NCBI RefSeq assembly: GCF_022605525.1
Contig: NZ_JAKQYJ010000001.1
Coordinates: 1,349,501-1,413,500, forward strand
Reading direction: 5' to 3'
Length of the DNA stretch: 64,000 nucleotides
Source: Porphyrobacter sp. GA68
GTDB taxonomy: Bacteria > Pseudomonadota > Alphaproteobacteria > Sphingomonadales > Sphingomonadaceae
Each line of letters opens with the position of its first letter. Positions within the stretch are counted from its first letter, which is position 1. The translations under genes were made by a program, and so were the position numbers. Shown piece after piece: positions 28,173-38,523 of the stretch. Below the pieces are notes generated by a model, which was given only the letters and a program-made list of their open reading frames with translations, was not told the DNA's origin and did not search any database.

Positions 28173-29267
28173 ATGGCGGAGGATGCAGCGGCACCACGAC
28201 AGGCAGATGTTGCCATGGACGAGCGCGGAGGCGCGGCGCTTGCGACCGCCTTCCACAATCAGGTGGCTTACTGCAAGGCGAACCGCGCGCCCATAACGGC
28301 CGGGATCGTCGCGGCGATCTGGACTGCGGTGGAGAGCGGGCGGGGCGGCCCTGTGGGAGAACGGGTGCGGCGATGGCCCGGCGCGCCGTTGCCGGACGCA
28401 TTGCCGTTGCGGATTGCTGGCGGCCTTCATGCCCTGCACTTATCGGGGCAAGAACCTGCGCTGGGGCCGATCTACGCGGGGGCGCAAGGTGATGCCGCAG
28501 GGATCGTTTCCGGCGCGCTGGAACGCCATGCGGCGTTCCTGCTCCCATGGCTTGATGGACCACCCCAGACCAACGAAGCTGGCCGATCCTGGGCTTTTGT
28601 TGCAGGTATGCTTTGGCTCGGCAGCCGGGGCCTGCCACCAGCGTTCGAGTGCCTGGAGATCGGGTCCAGCGCGGGGATCAACCTGATGCTGGACCGCTAC
28701 GCCTACAGCTTGGGCGATGTGCGCGTTGCCCCGAACAACGCCGTGTTGACGCTGAAGCCCGAGTGGCGCGGGCCACCGCCATCGACAGAGAGGAAAGTCG
28801 GCTTCGTCTCGCTGGAAGGTTGCGATGTCGCCCCTCTCAATTTGCGGGATCCCGCCGAGGCGCTGCGGCTGAAAGCCTATGTCTGGCCTGAGCACAGTGA
28901 GCGCTTCGTCCGGCTGGAGGCGGCGATCGCGGCGGCTCACCAAGCGGCGCCCCGCATTCAACGCGTCACCGCGGCGGCGTTCGTGGAAAACCGTCTTCGC
29001 CGGCACCAAGCGCCAGGGACGACACGGGTGCTGATGCATTCGGTGATGTGGCAGTACATGACCGAACCCGAACAGGAGCGCATCACCGCGGCAATGGCAA
29101 ACGCGGGCGCGCAGGCTACGATGGAGCGGCCGCTTGCCTGGCTCTCCCTTGAAGCCAACCGCACTGTTCACCGGCATGAACTGACCGGGCGGTACTGGCC
29201 CGGCGGCAACAATTGGGCGTTGCTCGCAACCGCGCATCCGCATGGCGAATGGGTGGAATGGCTCTGA
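28173..29267 (+). CDS. DUF2332-family protein
   Basis: 364 residues from an ATG with AAAGGG about 10 bases upstream; other possible starts are 28128 and 28215. SAM-like motif [15 protein letters not shown] at about residue 170, [11 protein letters not shown], and [14 protein letters not shown]-type ending region match DUF2332, whose function is not established. The motif suggests a Rossmann-type methyltransferase fold, but this is inference. Divergent from hisG, convergent with the hydrolase downstream. Confidence 0.75.
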   Translation: MAEDAAAPRQADVAMDERGGAALATAFHNQVAYCKANRAPITAGIVAAIWTAVESGRGGPVGERVRRWPGAPLPDALPLRIAGGLHALHLSGQEPALGPIYAGAQGDAAGIVSGALERHAAFLLPWLDGPPQTNEAGRSWAFVAGMLWLGSRGLPPAFECLEIGSSAGINLMLDRYAYSLGDVRVAPNNAVLTLKPEWRGPPPSTERKVGFVSLEGCDVAPLNLRDPAEALRLKAYVWPEHSERFVRLEAAIAAAHQAAPRIQRVTAAAFVENRLRRHQAPGTTRVLMHSVMWQYMTEPEQERITAAMANAGAQATMERPLAWLSLEANRTVHRHELTGRYWPGGNNWALLATAHPHGEWVEWL

Positions 29268-29311
29268 TTCCGCCGTTCGCCGCTGCCTGCTGACCTGTAT
29301 CAGGTTTGCGC

Positions 29312-29331
29312 GGACGCTCCAATGCGCGTCC
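29312..29331. terminator. Possible bidirectional terminator hairpin
   Basis: Perfect 6-bp inverted repeat GGACGC/GCGTCC with an 8-base loop, between convergent genes (29267 and 29383). No T-run on either strand. Position suggests termination. Confidence 0.35.
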
Positions 29332-29382
29332 CCCGCCGCGCTTGCGCGAAATTTTGCGTGGTCGGGCCGAGGGAACTCCGCT

Positions 29383-30276
29383 TCAGGAGGACGCCAGGAA
29401 CCTTTCCATTGCCGCGTTGACTTTGACCGGCGCCTCCCACGGCACAAAGTGACCGCAGCCGGAAACCTGTTCGATGGTGAGGTTCTCCACCTCGTCCTCA
29501 AGCCCGCCCAGATTTTCAGGGGGGAGGGCAAGGTCGTCCATCGCCCAAACCACCAATGTGGGCAGTGTCAGCTTGGGCAGTGCGGGCGGGGTCCAGCCTT
29601 CCGGTAGCGCATACGGCGCATCAAGCGGCGGGACCACCACCGGCGACGCGCGATACCAGTTCAGCATCCCGAAGGCCGCGTCCCGGTCCTGCCAATCGGC
29701 CAGTAGGGCCGCCCGTTCATCAGGCTCCATCTGCGCCGGCCGGTCCCATTTCACTTCTTTCAGCAGAATTCCGGTCAGCCCCTGTTCGCGAACCAGCGCG
29801 TCGTTGGCCGGGTCGCGGAACCCGCGCATATACTGACTGGCCCGGCGCTGGTTCTCGTCGAGATACAGTAGCCGCTGGAAAATCGCGGGATGCGGGGCAT
29901 TGGCAATGATCGCGCGGTTCACCCGCTTGGAAAACTGCCCCTGCAAGGCCACGCCCCAGGCGATCGCGCCGCCCCAGTCGTGACCAACAACCGTGAAGTT
30001 CGCCACATCCAACGCTTCCGCAAGGAGGAACACGTCGCCGATCAGCTTGTCCGGCTTGTAAGCGTCCACCTCCTGCGGTTTGCTCGACCCGCGATAACCG
30101 CGCTGATCCGGCGCGATGCATCGATAGCGATCCTGGAAGTGGGCGATCTGGTGCCGCCAGGTGCGGTGGGATTCGGGAAAGCCGTGCAGAAAGATCAACG
30201 TTTCGCCGTCGCGCGGCCCAACATCCACCACGTCCAGTTCGATGCCGTTGGCCAAAGCAATCCGGCGTTGTTCCAT
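29383..30276 (-). CDS. Alpha/beta hydrolase, epoxide hydrolase/dehalogenase-like
   Basis: 297 residues. Oxyanion motif HGFPESH and a GHDWGG nucleophile elbow with Asp as nucleophile, typical of epoxide hydrolases and haloalkane dehalogenases rather than serine esterases. Acid residue probably in VVWAMDDLAL; His in GCGHFVPWEAP. Start at MEQRRIALANG (30276) with GGGAG upstream. Followed by DUF1428 13 bases upstream on the same strand, suggesting a small operon with the pirin. Substrate unknown. Confidence 0.85.
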   Translation of the reverse strand: MEQRRIALANGIELDVVDVGPRDGETLIFLHGFPESHRTWRHQIAHFQDRYRCIAPDQRGYRGSSKPQEVDAYKPDKLIGDVFLLAEALDVANFTVVGHDWGGAIAWGVALQGQFSKRVNRAIIANAPHPAIFQRLLYLDENQRRASQYMRGFRDPANDALVREQGLTGILLKEVKWDRPAQMEPDERAALLADWQDRDAAFGMLNWYRASPVVVPPLDAPYALPEGWTPPALPKLTLPTLVVWAMDDLALPPENLGGLEDEVENLTIEQVSGCGHFVPWEAPVKVNAAMERFLASS

Positions 30277-30289
30277 GCGCTGTTCTCCC

Positions 30290-30643
30290 TCAGACGTGTC
30301 GTTCGACGAGGGGTTCGAACCCGCCATGGATCATCCGCCTGCCGTCAAACGGCATCTCACCAAATTCGGCCATGCGCGGGTCGCGCATCATCTTTTCGCC
30401 GGCGGCATCGGCGGTCGCCTTGTCGGGCCAGGTGACCCAGGCGAACACGACCTTTTCGCCGTCCTCGATCCTGACCGCGCGGCGGAAATCGGTGGTGTGA
30501 CCATCGCGCACATCGGCTTCCCAGCACTCCACATTGCTGAGCGCGCCGTGATCGCGCAGTATCGCCCAGAACCGCTCGGCAGTATCAGCGTAGGCTGCCT
30601 TGTTGCCTTCCGGCACCGCGACGATGAAACCTTGCACGTACAT
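30290..30643 (-). CDS. DUF1428-family protein
   Basis: 117 residues, start MYVQGFIVAVPEGN. The WVTWPDKATADAAGEKMMRDPRM stretch and FDGRRMIHGGF ending are typical of DUF1428, a ferredoxin-like alpha/beta (dimeric alpha-beta barrel-like) family of unknown function. Upstream of the hydrolase by 13 bases. Confidence 0.82.
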   Translation of the reverse strand: MYVQGFIVAVPEGNKAAYADTAERFWAILRDHGALSNVECWEADVRDGHTTDFRRAVRIEDGEKVVFAWVTWPDKATADAAGEKMMRDPRMAEFGEMPFDGRRMIHGGFEPLVERHV

Positions 30644-30711
30644 GAGGACGCTCCTTGTGATCACCAATGCGGGTCAACCGCTGCCGCAAACTGCCGCTCC
30701 ATCGCTCTGCT

Positions 30712-31602
30712 TCACGGATAGAACACGGTCTTGGGCTTTTCCGGCAAAGGAATGTATTCTTCGGAATCGCCCGGCACCACGGGAAAGCGTCCGGCGCGCC
30801 AATCTTCCTCCGCCTGCCGGATACGGTCCGGGTCCGAGCTGACGAAGTTCCAGCGGACGTGGCGCGGGGTTCGGAACGCTTCTCCTCCCAGCAGCATCAC
30901 GCGGCCGCCGCGTTCGCTGCGCAGGGTCATCGTCTCGCCCGGCTGAAGGATGTAGAGCGTGTAGAGTTCCAGCACCTGGTCCCCGATTGCTCCCTCGCCC
31001 CCCACCAGCATGACCGCGCGTTCGTCGGCGCTGTCCTCGACGGGTAAAGAGCCGCCGGGAGCAAGCATTATCTCGGCGTAGATCGTGTGCGAATGGGCGG
31101 TGGTTGCCGCCTGCTCGCCCCACAGGCGACCCATGATGACCGTCGCGCTGGCTCCCTTGTCCTCAACCACCGGCAATTCGGTCAGCGTCTCGAACGCCGC
31201 GTCGATCTCCTCCGCGCCGTCCGGCAGGGCAAGCCAGGTCTGCATTCCGTAAAGCTGCGGCCCGGCCTCCCGCTCCTCTTGCGGAGAGCGTTCCGAGTGG
31301 ACGATGCCGCGACCCGCCGTCATCAGGTTGACCTGACCGGGCCGGATCGTCGCGAAGCAGCCCAGCGAGTCGCGATGGTCGATGGCCCCCTTGAACAGCC
31401 AGGTGACTGTGGCGAGGTTAATGTGAGGGTGGGGGCGCACGTCCATGCCGGTGCCCAGGTCCAGGCTGGCGGGTCCGAACTGGTCGACGAAGATGAACGG
31501 CCCGACCATTGACCGTTCGCGGGCGGGAAGGGCGCGGCGCACCTCGAACTGGCCGAGATCGTGGGTGACGGGCGTGATAATCTGCTGGATCATGAGCGCC
31601 AT
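30712..31602 (-). CDS. Pirin-family cupin protein
   Basis: 296 residues, bicupin. Metal ligands in RPHPHINLATVTW and GRGIVHSERS (His-x-His, His and Glu) are conserved, matching pirins with quercetinase-type activity or Fe-dependent redox sensing. I start at MALMIQQII (31602); MGERDTM (31620) is an alternative. Same strand as the AraC regulator (36 bases upstream) and DUF1428 (68 bases downstream); the set may be regulated by the AraC protein. Confidence 0.88.
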   Translation of the reverse strand: MALMIQQIITPVTHDLGQFEVRRALPARERSMVGPFIFVDQFGPASLDLGTGMDVRPHPHINLATVTWLFKGAIDHRDSLGCFATIRPGQVNLMTAGRGIVHSERSPQEEREAGPQLYGMQTWLALPDGAEEIDAAFETLTELPVVEDKGASATVIMGRLWGEQAATTAHSHTIYAEIMLAPGGSLPVEDSADERAVMLVGGEGAIGDQVLELYTLYILQPGETMTLRSERGGRVMLLGGEAFRTPRHVRWNFVSSDPDRIRQAEEDWRAGRFPVVPGDSEEYIPLPEKPKTVFYP

Positions 31603-31638
31603 TGTGTCACGTTCACCCATCGCAGGAAAGGCTGCCGT

Positions 31639-32478
31639 TCAATCTTCGAACCGGCTTTCCTCCCGCAGCTTCAAGCCGGCTGTGTGCAGCGGCGTCGGGG
31701 TCCGTTCGAAGCAGTGCGGCGTCATGCCGGTGAACCGCTTGAATTCGCGGGTCACATGCGACTGGTCGAAATAGCGCAGGGCGGCCAGGTCGTGCTGCGT
31801 CGGACTGGAAAAACCGCGCATGGCCGTTGCCATGTCGAGATAACGGCTGCGACGCAGTATCGCCTTGGGGCTAAGTCCAAAAGTGCCAAGACATCGCCGC
31901 TCAAGTTGGCGAACGGACAGATCCACTCGGTCAGCAGCATCTTCCACCCGCATGGCGCTGTCCGTGCGGGCGATCACCTCGAACATGGCCATCTGCGGAT
32001 CGACATGGCGCGTGCCGACCTGATCCAACCGGCGTTCCAGCGCAGCGCTCATCGCGGCCACCTTGGCTGCATCATCTCCCGCACCCTCCACTTTGGCGCA
32101 CATGCTGTGGGCAAGGTCGCCCCAGACGTCCTCCAGTCGCAGCATGCGGTCGGTGAACTCCCGGTGCGACTGCGTGAACAGGCCGCGCCATCCGCTTGGC
32201 CGGATCGCGGCGCCAACCACCAGGAAGCTGCCCTGCACGCGCACCCTGAAGGGCCGCTCGTTGGCGCCAAACAGCAGCGTGCGTCCCGGCTGAGTCCATA
32301 CGCCAGGCGCGATCTCGCCGCGCCAGTCGCCTTGCAGGAGGCAGCGAATGAACGCGGTTTCAGCGAGCAGGAAGTCCTCGATCACAAGATGAGGTGGCAG
32401 CACGGCCTCGAAGACATAGAACCGCCGCACGAAAGCGGCGAGCGAAGGGGGAGGGTGATAGGTCCGCGAAAGCAGCAT
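31639..32478 (-). CDS. AraC-family transcriptional regulator
   Basis: 279 residues. The C-terminal third carries two helix-turn-helix units (DLSVRQLERRCLGTFGLSP; then ALRYFDQSHVTREFKRFTGMTP), as in AraC/XylS. The N-terminal 150 residues have no recognisable ligand domain by eye. Its ATG is adjacent to the bolA stop, so it may be read from the bolA transcript; it may regulate the downstream pirin/DUF1428/hydrolase set (inference). Confidence 0.85.
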   Translation of the reverse strand: MLLSRTYHPPPSLAAFVRRFYVFEAVLPPHLVIEDFLLAETAFIRCLLQGDWRGEIAPGVWTQPGRTLLFGANERPFRVRVQGSFLVVGAAIRPSGWRGLFTQSHREFTDRMLRLEDVWGDLAHSMCAKVEGAGDDAAKVAAMSAALERRLDQVGTRHVDPQMAMFEVIARTDSAMRVEDAADRVDLSVRQLERRCLGTFGLSPKAILRRSRYLDMATAMRGFSSPTQHDLAALRYFDQSHVTREFKRFTGMTPHCFERTPTPLHTAGLKLREESRFED

Positions 32479-32748
32479 CTAGTCCGGCGCCGACGCCCTG
32501 ATAGCGAGTGCATGGACCCGTTCGCCCGGTATGTCACCCAGCGCGCGGTTCACCATGCGTTGTCGTTCCAGCCGTGACTTGCCCGCAAAGGCCGCGGCTT
32601 CGATGGTAATGGTGAAGTGCGATTCTCCGCTGCCGTCGTCACCCGCATGGCCGCGGTGCCGGGCGCTGTCGTTCACCACGTGCAACGCGCTCGGGGCGAA
32701 CGCCTCGCGAAGCAGGCGCTCCATCTCCTGCTGCATTGTTCCCACCAT
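32479..32748 (-). CDS. bolA: BolA-family protein
   Basis: 89 residues from MVGTMQQEM. Class II KH-like fold of the BolA family, which binds glutaredoxin-Fe-S clusters. HVVNDSARHRGH and GESHFTITI followed by FAGKSRLERQRMVNRALG are characteristic. Divergent from the J-domain gene across 47 bases; BolA beside a J-protein and CobS is a recurrent alphaproteobacterial arrangement. Confidence 0.9.
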   Translation of the reverse strand: MVGTMQQEMERLLREAFAPSALHVVNDSARHRGHAGDDGSGESHFTITIEAAAFAGKSRLERQRMVNRALGDIPGERVHALAIRASAPD

Positions 32749-32795
32749 TGCGCTCCCTTGGCATCGCATTGTTCAAACCCCATTGTGAAGGGTTC

Positions 32796-33389
32796 ATGCG
32801 GCAAAGCAAGTTTCACGGACGTGTTGAAGGGGCCTCTCCCGAGTGCCACCATCCCGGCTGCCTAGAGCCGGGCGAATTTCGCGCGCCCGGCGCGCAGGGG
32901 CCAAGTTTCGATGGACCCGGAGACTGGCGCTGGCTGTGCCTTGACCATGTGAGGGAATTCAACGCCGGCTATGACTGGTTCGCGGGCATGAGCGCGGATG
33001 AGATACTGGCGGCTCAATCCCCGGTCAGCGGCTGGCGGACGGAACAACCCGCATTCCGGCCCACCGCCGGACTCGACGGCATGCCGAGGTGGAACGATTT
33101 CACCGACCCGCTCGACGCGATCAGCGCCCGCGCCGGGGGCATCAGGAACAGGGCGCAGCGTGAAACGGAGATGGCCACGAGCGGGCGCTGGAGCCGGGAG
33201 GAAGCCAAGGCGCTGGAGGTGATGGGTCTTGGCAGTCAAGCTGATCGGCCAAGCCTGCGCCGCCGCTACCTCGAACTGGTCCGCCGCTATCACCCCGACC
33301 GCAACGGCGGCGACCGCCAGCACGAACACCGGTTGGTCCGCGTGGTGGAGGCGTATCAGCTGCTGCGCAAGAGCCGGGCTCTGGCATGA
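32796..33389 (+). CDS. J-domain (DnaJ-like) protein
   Basis: 197 residues. A C-terminal J-domain (about 136-197) has the HPD motif at 166-168, so it should stimulate a DnaK-type ATPase. The N-terminal half has CHHPGC (Cys17, Cys22) and CLDH (Cys48, His51), which could bind one zinc. No G/F or substrate domain, so it is not DnaJ itself. The start ATG at 32796 is preceded by GAAGGG. Divergent from bolA. Confidence 0.88.
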   Translation: MRQSKFHGRVEGASPECHHPGCLEPGEFRAPGAQGPSFDGPGDWRWLCLDHVREFNAGYDWFAGMSADEILAAQSPVSGWRTEQPAFRPTAGLDGMPRWNDFTDPLDAISARAGGIRNRAQRETEMATSGRWSREEAKALEVMGLGSQADRPSLRRRYLELVRRYHPDRNGGDRQHEHRLVRVVEAYQLLRKSRALA

Positions 33390-33462
33390 TCGCGCATCGG
33401 CTCGCGCAACTTTTCATGTGCCGATCGTTAAAGCAAGTGAACCCCTGAAAGAGAGGACAGAT

Positions 33463-34074
33463 ATGGCTTTCACCCTACCCGACCTACCCTATGCCCATGA
33501 TGCATTGGCGCCGACCATCGACGCCAAGACGATGGAACTGCACCACACCAAGCATCATCAGGCGTATATCACGAAGCTGAACGACGCCATCGAAGGCGAC
33601 CAGTCGCTGCAGGGAAAGGATCTGGACGCGATCATGCGCAACATCTCGTCGCAATCTCCGACGGTGCGCAACAACGGTGGCGGGCACTGGAACCACACGT
33701 TCTTCTGGGAAACCATGAAGCCCGGCGGCGGTTCTCCCGCTGGCCGTCTGGCCGAGGCTATCGACAGGAAGTTCGGCTCGCTCGACGCCATGCGGAACGA
33801 GTTCAACGACGCTGGCGCGGCCCAATTCGGTTCCGGGTGGGCGTGGTTGATCGTTGACGAAACCGGCGATCTGCGCATCACTTCCACACCCAATCAGGAC
33901 AACCCGGTCATGGACATCGCCGAGATCAAGGGACGCCCGATCCTTGGGAACGACGTGTGGGAACACGCCTACTACCTCACCTACAACAACCGGCGACCCG
34001 ATTATCTGAAGGCTTGGTGGGACGTGGTGAACTGGGACAAGGTCGCGGAACGCTACGAAGCGGCTGCTGACTAG
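33463..34074 (+). CDS. sodB: Superoxide dismutase, Fe/Mn type
   Basis: 203 residues. Metal ligands His27, His78, Asp164 and His168 ([22 protein letters not shown]) are intact. Disproportionates superoxide in the cytoplasm. Sequence markers for iron versus manganese are mixed (GGGH before [14 protein letters not shown]), so metal choice is uncertain; sodB is the likelier label. Start ATG follows GAGAGGAC. A double hairpin (34085-34140) follows. Confidence 0.95.
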   Translation: MAFTLPDLPYAHDALAPTIDAKTMELHHTKHHQAYITKLNDAIEGDQSLQGKDLDAIMRNISSQSPTVRNNGGGHWNHTFFWETMKPGGGSPAGRLAEAIDRKFGSLDAMRNEFNDAGAAQFGSGWAWLIVDETGDLRITSTPNQDNPVMDIAEIKGRPILGNDVWEHAYYLTYNNRRPDYLKAWWDVVNWDKVAERYEAAAD

Positions 34075-34084
34075 AAGCCTGCTG

Positions 34085-34140
34085 CCCCCTTCTTCCAGGC
34101 GGCGGAAGGGGGTGACCGCCCGTCCTTGGCGGGCCTGGTC
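34085..34140. terminator. Stem-loop pair ending sodB and the convergent oxygenase gene
   Basis: First stem CCCCCTTC (34085-34092)/GAAGGGGG (34105-34112), second stem GCCCG (34118-34122)/CGGGC (34130-34134) with an outer GACC/GGTC. Located between convergent stops. No strong T-run. Confidence 0.45.
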
Positions 34141-34186
34141 CTCTCGGTTTAGTCGATTATCGGCGCGTATTCCAAAGCGCGCTTGT

Positions 34187-35050
34187 TCATTGTTGCCGGA
34201 ACGCCCAGCGCAAGGTCCGCCCGACCGCCATGGTGGCGGCGCGATTGGCGACCGCCGTTACGCCGGGCGCTGGAAGGTTGAGCATCGCACGGGCGAACGG
34301 GGGCAGCATCGCCACCGCCTCTGCCGCCAGGACCTGCTGTAGCGGGGCAGGCGTGCCTTCGGGCCTTTCACTAAGAACGATCCGGGCCACCTCCCGCGCC
34401 TCCGGCGTTGCGCGCAGTTCTCCCCGCATCTCGCGGAACAGTGCGTCGGCCTCCGCAACGCAGCTGGGCACAGGGTCCGCGCCAAGGCGGCGGCCGACCT
34501 CGGCGAACTGCCGGTAATACTCGTCCTGCTCCGCGAGGGGCATGTCGGGCCGGGCATAGCGCCGGTACCCTGCAAGAAAGCTCTGCGCACCCGCCAGATG
34601 CACCCAGGCGAGCGTCCGGGGGTCTTGCGCGGAATACCGTTCGCCCGAAGGCAGGGTTCCCTGCACGCGCGTATGAATACGGTTCACAGCGTCGATCGCG
34701 GCTTGGGCCTGTTGCGCTTCACCAAAGGTTGTCACCGCCATGAAACGCGCCGTGCGGCGCAACCGGCCGTGCATGTCCTGACGGAAGTCGGAATGATCGA
34801 GAACCCCCTGCAAGGCGTGCGGGTGCAGCATCTGTAGCAGCAGGCTGCGCACTCCCCCGACCATCATCCCCGTCAGGTCCGCGTGGACCATGCGGATCGG
34901 AGTGTCGCGGGCGAACAGCGCGTTGTCAGATGGCGGAATTGGCCGCTGCCCGTTCTGGGTGTCGTTGAACACTGCCCGTACCCGCCTGACCAGCTCGCCC
35001 CGCAGGCCATCGGCGGCACGGTCGAGTAGCGGAAGGCGGGGAAGCGGCAT
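34187..35050 (-). CDS. MpaB-like oxygenase (DUF2236)
   Basis: 287 residues. Conserved DUF2236 pattern: [27 protein letters not shown] near residues 55-80, [16 protein letters not shown], then YRRYARPDM and VLSERPEGT. The family includes heme oxygenases such as latex-clearing proteins; His pairs here could be heme ligands. Substrate unknown. Divergent from cobS (start codons 86 bases apart). Confidence 0.8.
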   Translation of the reverse strand: MPLPRLPLLDRAADGLRGELVRRVRAVFNDTQNGQRPIPPSDNALFARDTPIRMVHADLTGMMVGGVRSLLLQMLHPHALQGVLDHSDFRQDMHGRLRRTARFMAVTTFGEAQQAQAAIDAVNRIHTRVQGTLPSGERYSAQDPRTLAWVHLAGAQSFLAGYRRYARPDMPLAEQDEYYRQFAEVGRRLGADPVPSCVAEADALFREMRGELRATPEAREVARIVLSERPEGTPAPLQQVLAAEAVAMLPPFARAMLNLPAPGVTAVANRAATMAVGRTLRWAFRQQ

Positions 35051-35136
35051 TGCGGCCTAAGCTAATGTCCCTCCGCCACAAATGCGAGTGCCTGGCGGCT
35101 TGCACGCGCGCGACACGCCCGCTACCGCGCGGGGTG

Positions 35137-36141
35137 ATGAGCGCACAACCCAAGATGCAAGCCCCCGCAGGGCACAACGACACCGGCGGAACGGCTCTGG
35201 CAGCTCCCGATACGACAGTGGATGTGCGGGCAACCTTTGGTGTCGACATCGACTGGCAGGTGCCCGCCTTCAGCCAGGCGGACGAACGGGTGCCTCTGGT
35301 CGACGACAGCTACGTGTTTGACCCGGACACGACGCTCGCAATTCTGGCCGGGTTTGCGCACGATAGACGGGTAATGGTGCAAGGCTATCACGGCACCGGA
35401 AAATCGACCCACATCGAACAGGTTGCCGCGCGCCTCAACTGGCCCACCATCCGCATCAACCTCGATGCCCACATCAGCCGGATCGACCTGGTCGGCCGCG
35501 ATGCGATCGTTCTGCGTGAAGGTCTGCAGGTGACCGAGTTTCGGGAAGGACTTCTGCCCTGGGCGCTGCAGCATCCCGTCGCCCTGGTGTTCGACGAATA
35601 CGATGCCGGACGCCCGGATGTCATGTTTGTCATTCAGCGGGTGCTGGAACAATCGGGCAAGCTGACCCTGCTGGACCAGAACCGGGTCATCAGCCCCAAT
35701 CCCTGGTTCCGGCTGTTCGCGACCGCCAACACTGTGGGCCTCGGCGATACGAGCGGCCTGTACCACGGCACCAACGCCATCAACCAGGGGCAGATGGACC
35801 GGTGGAACATCGTTGTCGGCCTGAACTACCTGCCCCCCGCGACCGAGCAGCGGATCGTTCTGGCGAAGAACCCCGGCACAGATCCCAAGCTGGCCGCAGA
35901 CATGATAAAGGTGGCGGAACTGACGCGGCAGGGTTTCATGAACGGCGATATCTCTACCGTGATGAGCCCGCGCACGGTGATCGCCTGGGCCGAAAACACG
36001 GCGATCTTCAAGGATGTCGGCTTTGCCTTCCGCCTCTCCTTCCTCAACAAATGTGACGAGGAAGAGCGTATGCTGGTCGCTGAATATTACCAGCGGGTGT
36101 TCGGCGTGGACCTGCCCGAAAGCGTGATCGGCAAGGGCTGA
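35137..36141 (+). CDS. cobS: Cobaltochelatase subunit CobS
   Basis: 334 residues. MoxR-like AAA+ ATPase subunit of the aerobic ATP-dependent cobaltochelatase (CobNST), which inserts cobalt into the corrin ring. Walker [11 protein letters not shown], Walker [14 protein letters not shown], sensor and arginine-finger region [20 protein letters not shown]. Start at MSAQPKM (35137). CobT, its usual partner, is not the next gene, where a penicillin-binding protein lies. Confidence 0.94.
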   Translation: MSAQPKMQAPAGHNDTGGTALAAPDTTVDVRATFGVDIDWQVPAFSQADERVPLVDDSYVFDPDTTLAILAGFAHDRRVMVQGYHGTGKSTHIEQVAARLNWPTIRINLDAHISRIDLVGRDAIVLREGLQVTEFREGLLPWALQHPVALVFDEYDAGRPDVMFVIQRVLEQSGKLTLLDQNRVISPNPWFRLFATANTVGLGDTSGLYHGTNAINQGQMDRWNIVVGLNYLPPATEQRIVLAKNPGTDPKLAADMIKVAELTRQGFMNGDISTVMSPRTVIAWAENTAIFKDVGFAFRLSFLNKCDEEERMLVAEYYQRVFGVDLPESVIGKG

Positions 36142-36219
36142 GTCCGCCTTCACGGTAGGCTCCCGTTCATGCGGCTGGGGCTATGCAATCCTGTGTTGTT
36201 TAGGTAATACAGCAAGCCA

Positions 36220-38412
36220 ATGGACGCTTTCCGCTCTCGCCGGACCCCGCGCGGCCGCCGCGACGATTACCTCGACGACGAGGCAAACCGGTACTTCTCG
36301 CTGGAAGAGCCGCGCGGGAGTGCGTGGGAAGAGCCCATGTGGGAGGATGAGCCCACAGGCAGGCCCGGCGTTGCAGCGGCAAGCAAACGTCGCTGGGCGT
36401 CGCGCATAGTCGCGGGTGTGCTGCTCGTCTTCATCGTGCTGGTGGCGTACCTGTTCTTCACCGCACCCCTCAACAAGTCACTGCAACCGCTTGCCCCGCC
36501 GCAGATCACGCTGCTGGCGGCGGATGGAACGCCGATCGCTCGGAAAGGAGCGGTGATCGAAGCTCCGGTGGAGGTGGATCGCCTGCCTCCGCACGTAGTC
36601 GAAGCGTTCCTCGCCATCGAGGATCGCGGGTTCTATAATCACTGGGGGATCAGCCCGAGGGGGCTGGCACGTGCCGCCTGGACCGGGGTGGGCGGCGGAT
36701 CCACCATCACGCAGCAGCTGGCCAAGTTCACCTTCCTGACCCCCGAACAAACGCTCACCCGCAAGATGCGCGAGATGCTGATCGCGTTCTGGCTGGAAGC
36801 ATGGCTGACGAAGGACGAGATACTGGAGCGGTATCTGTCCAACGCCTATTTCGGCGACAATACCTACGGACTGCGGGCAGCATCGCTGCACTTCTTCTAT
36901 CGCCAACCGGAAAACCTGACCCCCGCGCAGGCGGCCATGCTGGCGGGGCTGCTCCAGGCGCCATCCGCCTACAATCCGGCGCGGCATTACGAACGGGCGG
37001 AGCGGCGGATGCAGCTGGTCATCGGCGCAATGGTGGATGCAGGCTTCATCACCGCGGCCGAGGCGCAGCGGATGCGCGCCCCCGCACTTGATGTCCGGCG
37101 CAAGGACGATCTGCCCGGCGGAACCTATTTCGCTGACTGGGTAATGCCGCAGGCGCAGGAAAAGGTGGGGCAGAGCTATAGCGGGCAGACAGTCACCACC
37201 ACGCTGGACAGCGGACTTCAGCGCGCGGCCGAGCGCGCGGTGCGCAGCGCGGGCACCGGCCGCGCACAGGTCGCATTGGTCGCCATGCGGACGAATGGCG
37301 AAGTCGTGGCCATGGTTGGCGGAAAGAACTACGCCGACTCTGCCTTCAATCGCGCCACGCAGGCCAGGCGGCAACCCGGCTCAACCTTTAAACTGTTCGT
37401 CTATCTCACCGCCCTGCGGGAGGGGTGGAGCCTGGACGATACCATCGCCAACACCCCGATCACCGAAGGCACCTACCGCCCGCGAAACGCGCGCGGGCAG
37501 TATTCCGACACCATCACGCTGGCCGACGCCTTCGCATCGTCCAGCAATGTGGCGGCCGTGCGCCTCATCGAGGAGGTGGGCACCAAGGACGTGATTGCGA
37601 CGGCCCGCGCTCTGGGGGTGACGGCAGAACTGGATCCCGGCGATCCCACGATGGCGCTGGGCACCTCGGCGATGAGCCTGCTGGAACTCACCGCCGCCTA
37701 TGCCGCGGTGGCCGGCAATGCCTACCCGGTGGAACCACACGGTCTGCCCCGCGGGGAGAGGGGCTGGTTCGACCGGCTGACCGGCGGGCCAAGTTCCTTC
37801 TCGCGCGGCACGCAGGAACAGATGGAGCAACTGCTGCGGCTCGCCGTGTCGGATGGGACTGGCCGGGCCGCGCGGCTTTCCGTACCCAGCTTCGGCAAAA
37901 CCGGCACCTCGCAGGATTACCGGGATGCCCTGTTCGTCGGCTGGGCGGGCGATCTGGTAGTCGGAGTGTGGGTCGGGAATGACGACAACACCCCGCTTGG
38001 CGGGGTCACCGGCGGCGGCCTTCCGGCGCAGATCTGGCGCGACTTCATGACGCGCGCGCTTGGTGTCAGCGGCCCGCCCGCGCCGGTCGACATACCCGAA
38101 GAAGTGCCGCCGCCGGAAGAACCGCTGCTTGGCCCGGACGGCCTGCCGATCCTCGACGGGTTCGGGTTGGGCGAAGGAGCGATCCGGCTGGAGAACGGCG
38201 AGGCGGTGATCTCTACCGACGTGGGCGGCGCACCTGTCGATCTTGGCATCGGACGGGACGGAGTGCGGGTGGAAGGCGCCGCAGTGGACGAGGCGCGACG
38301 ACGGGCGACGGAGGCGGCGGCCGAAGCGCAGCGCCGCATCCGCGAGGCGCAGCGTCGGTTGGAAGAAGACGCCAGGGCAACGGCAGAACGCGCCAGGAGC
38401 GGAGCAGAGTAG
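36220..38412 (+). CDS. Class A penicillin-binding protein (bifunctional PBP1-type)
   Basis: 730 residues. Cytoplasmic Arg/Asp-rich N-terminus, one membrane segment (about 62-86), GT51 glycosyltransferase (catalytic Glu134 in IEDRGFYNHWG; GGSTITQQLAK), then a transpeptidase with PGSTFK (Ser388), SSSN and FGKTGTSQ. After the enzyme domains come a Pro/Glu-rich linker and an Ala/Arg/Glu-rich helical tail (about 685-730). Builds peptidoglycan in the periplasm. Similar to PBP1A/1C; which role cannot be told. Confidence 0.94.
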   Translation: MDAFRSRRTPRGRRDDYLDDEANRYFSLEEPRGSAWEEPMWEDEPTGRPGVAAASKRRWASRIVAGVLLVFIVLVAYLFFTAPLNKSLQPLAPPQITLLAADGTPIARKGAVIEAPVEVDRLPPHVVEAFLAIEDRGFYNHWGISPRGLARAAWTGVGGGSTITQQLAKFTFLTPEQTLTRKMREMLIAFWLEAWLTKDEILERYLSNAYFGDNTYGLRAASLHFFYRQPENLTPAQAAMLAGLLQAPSAYNPARHYERAERRMQLVIGAMVDAGFITAAEAQRMRAPALDVRRKDDLPGGTYFADWVMPQAQEKVGQSYSGQTVTTTLDSGLQRAAERAVRSAGTGRAQVALVAMRTNGEVVAMVGGKNYADSAFNRATQARRQPGSTFKLFVYLTALREGWSLDDTIANTPITEGTYRPRNARGQYSDTITLADAFASSSNVAAVRLIEEVGTKDVIATARALGVTAELDPGDPTMALGTSAMSLLELTAAYAAVAGNAYPVEPHGLPRGERGWFDRLTGGPSSFSRGTQEQMEQLLRLAVSDGTGRAARLSVPSFGKTGTSQDYRDALFVGWAGDLVVGVWVGNDDNTPLGGVTGGGLPAQIWRDFMTRALGVSGPPAPVDIPEEVPPPEEPLLGPDGLPILDGFGLGEGAIRLENGEAVISTDVGGAPVDLGIGRDGVRVEGAAVDEARRRATEAAAEAQRRIREAQRRLEEDARATAERARSGAE

Positions 38413-38523
38413 CCGCGGGCAGGAACGGTAATCCCGTTGGCCCTGGCGGTTGCAGACAAAGCGCATCCTCACTGCGGGGTGATGGCAGGACGAGCGGTTC
38501 CTCTATGATTTCAGGAAGCAATC

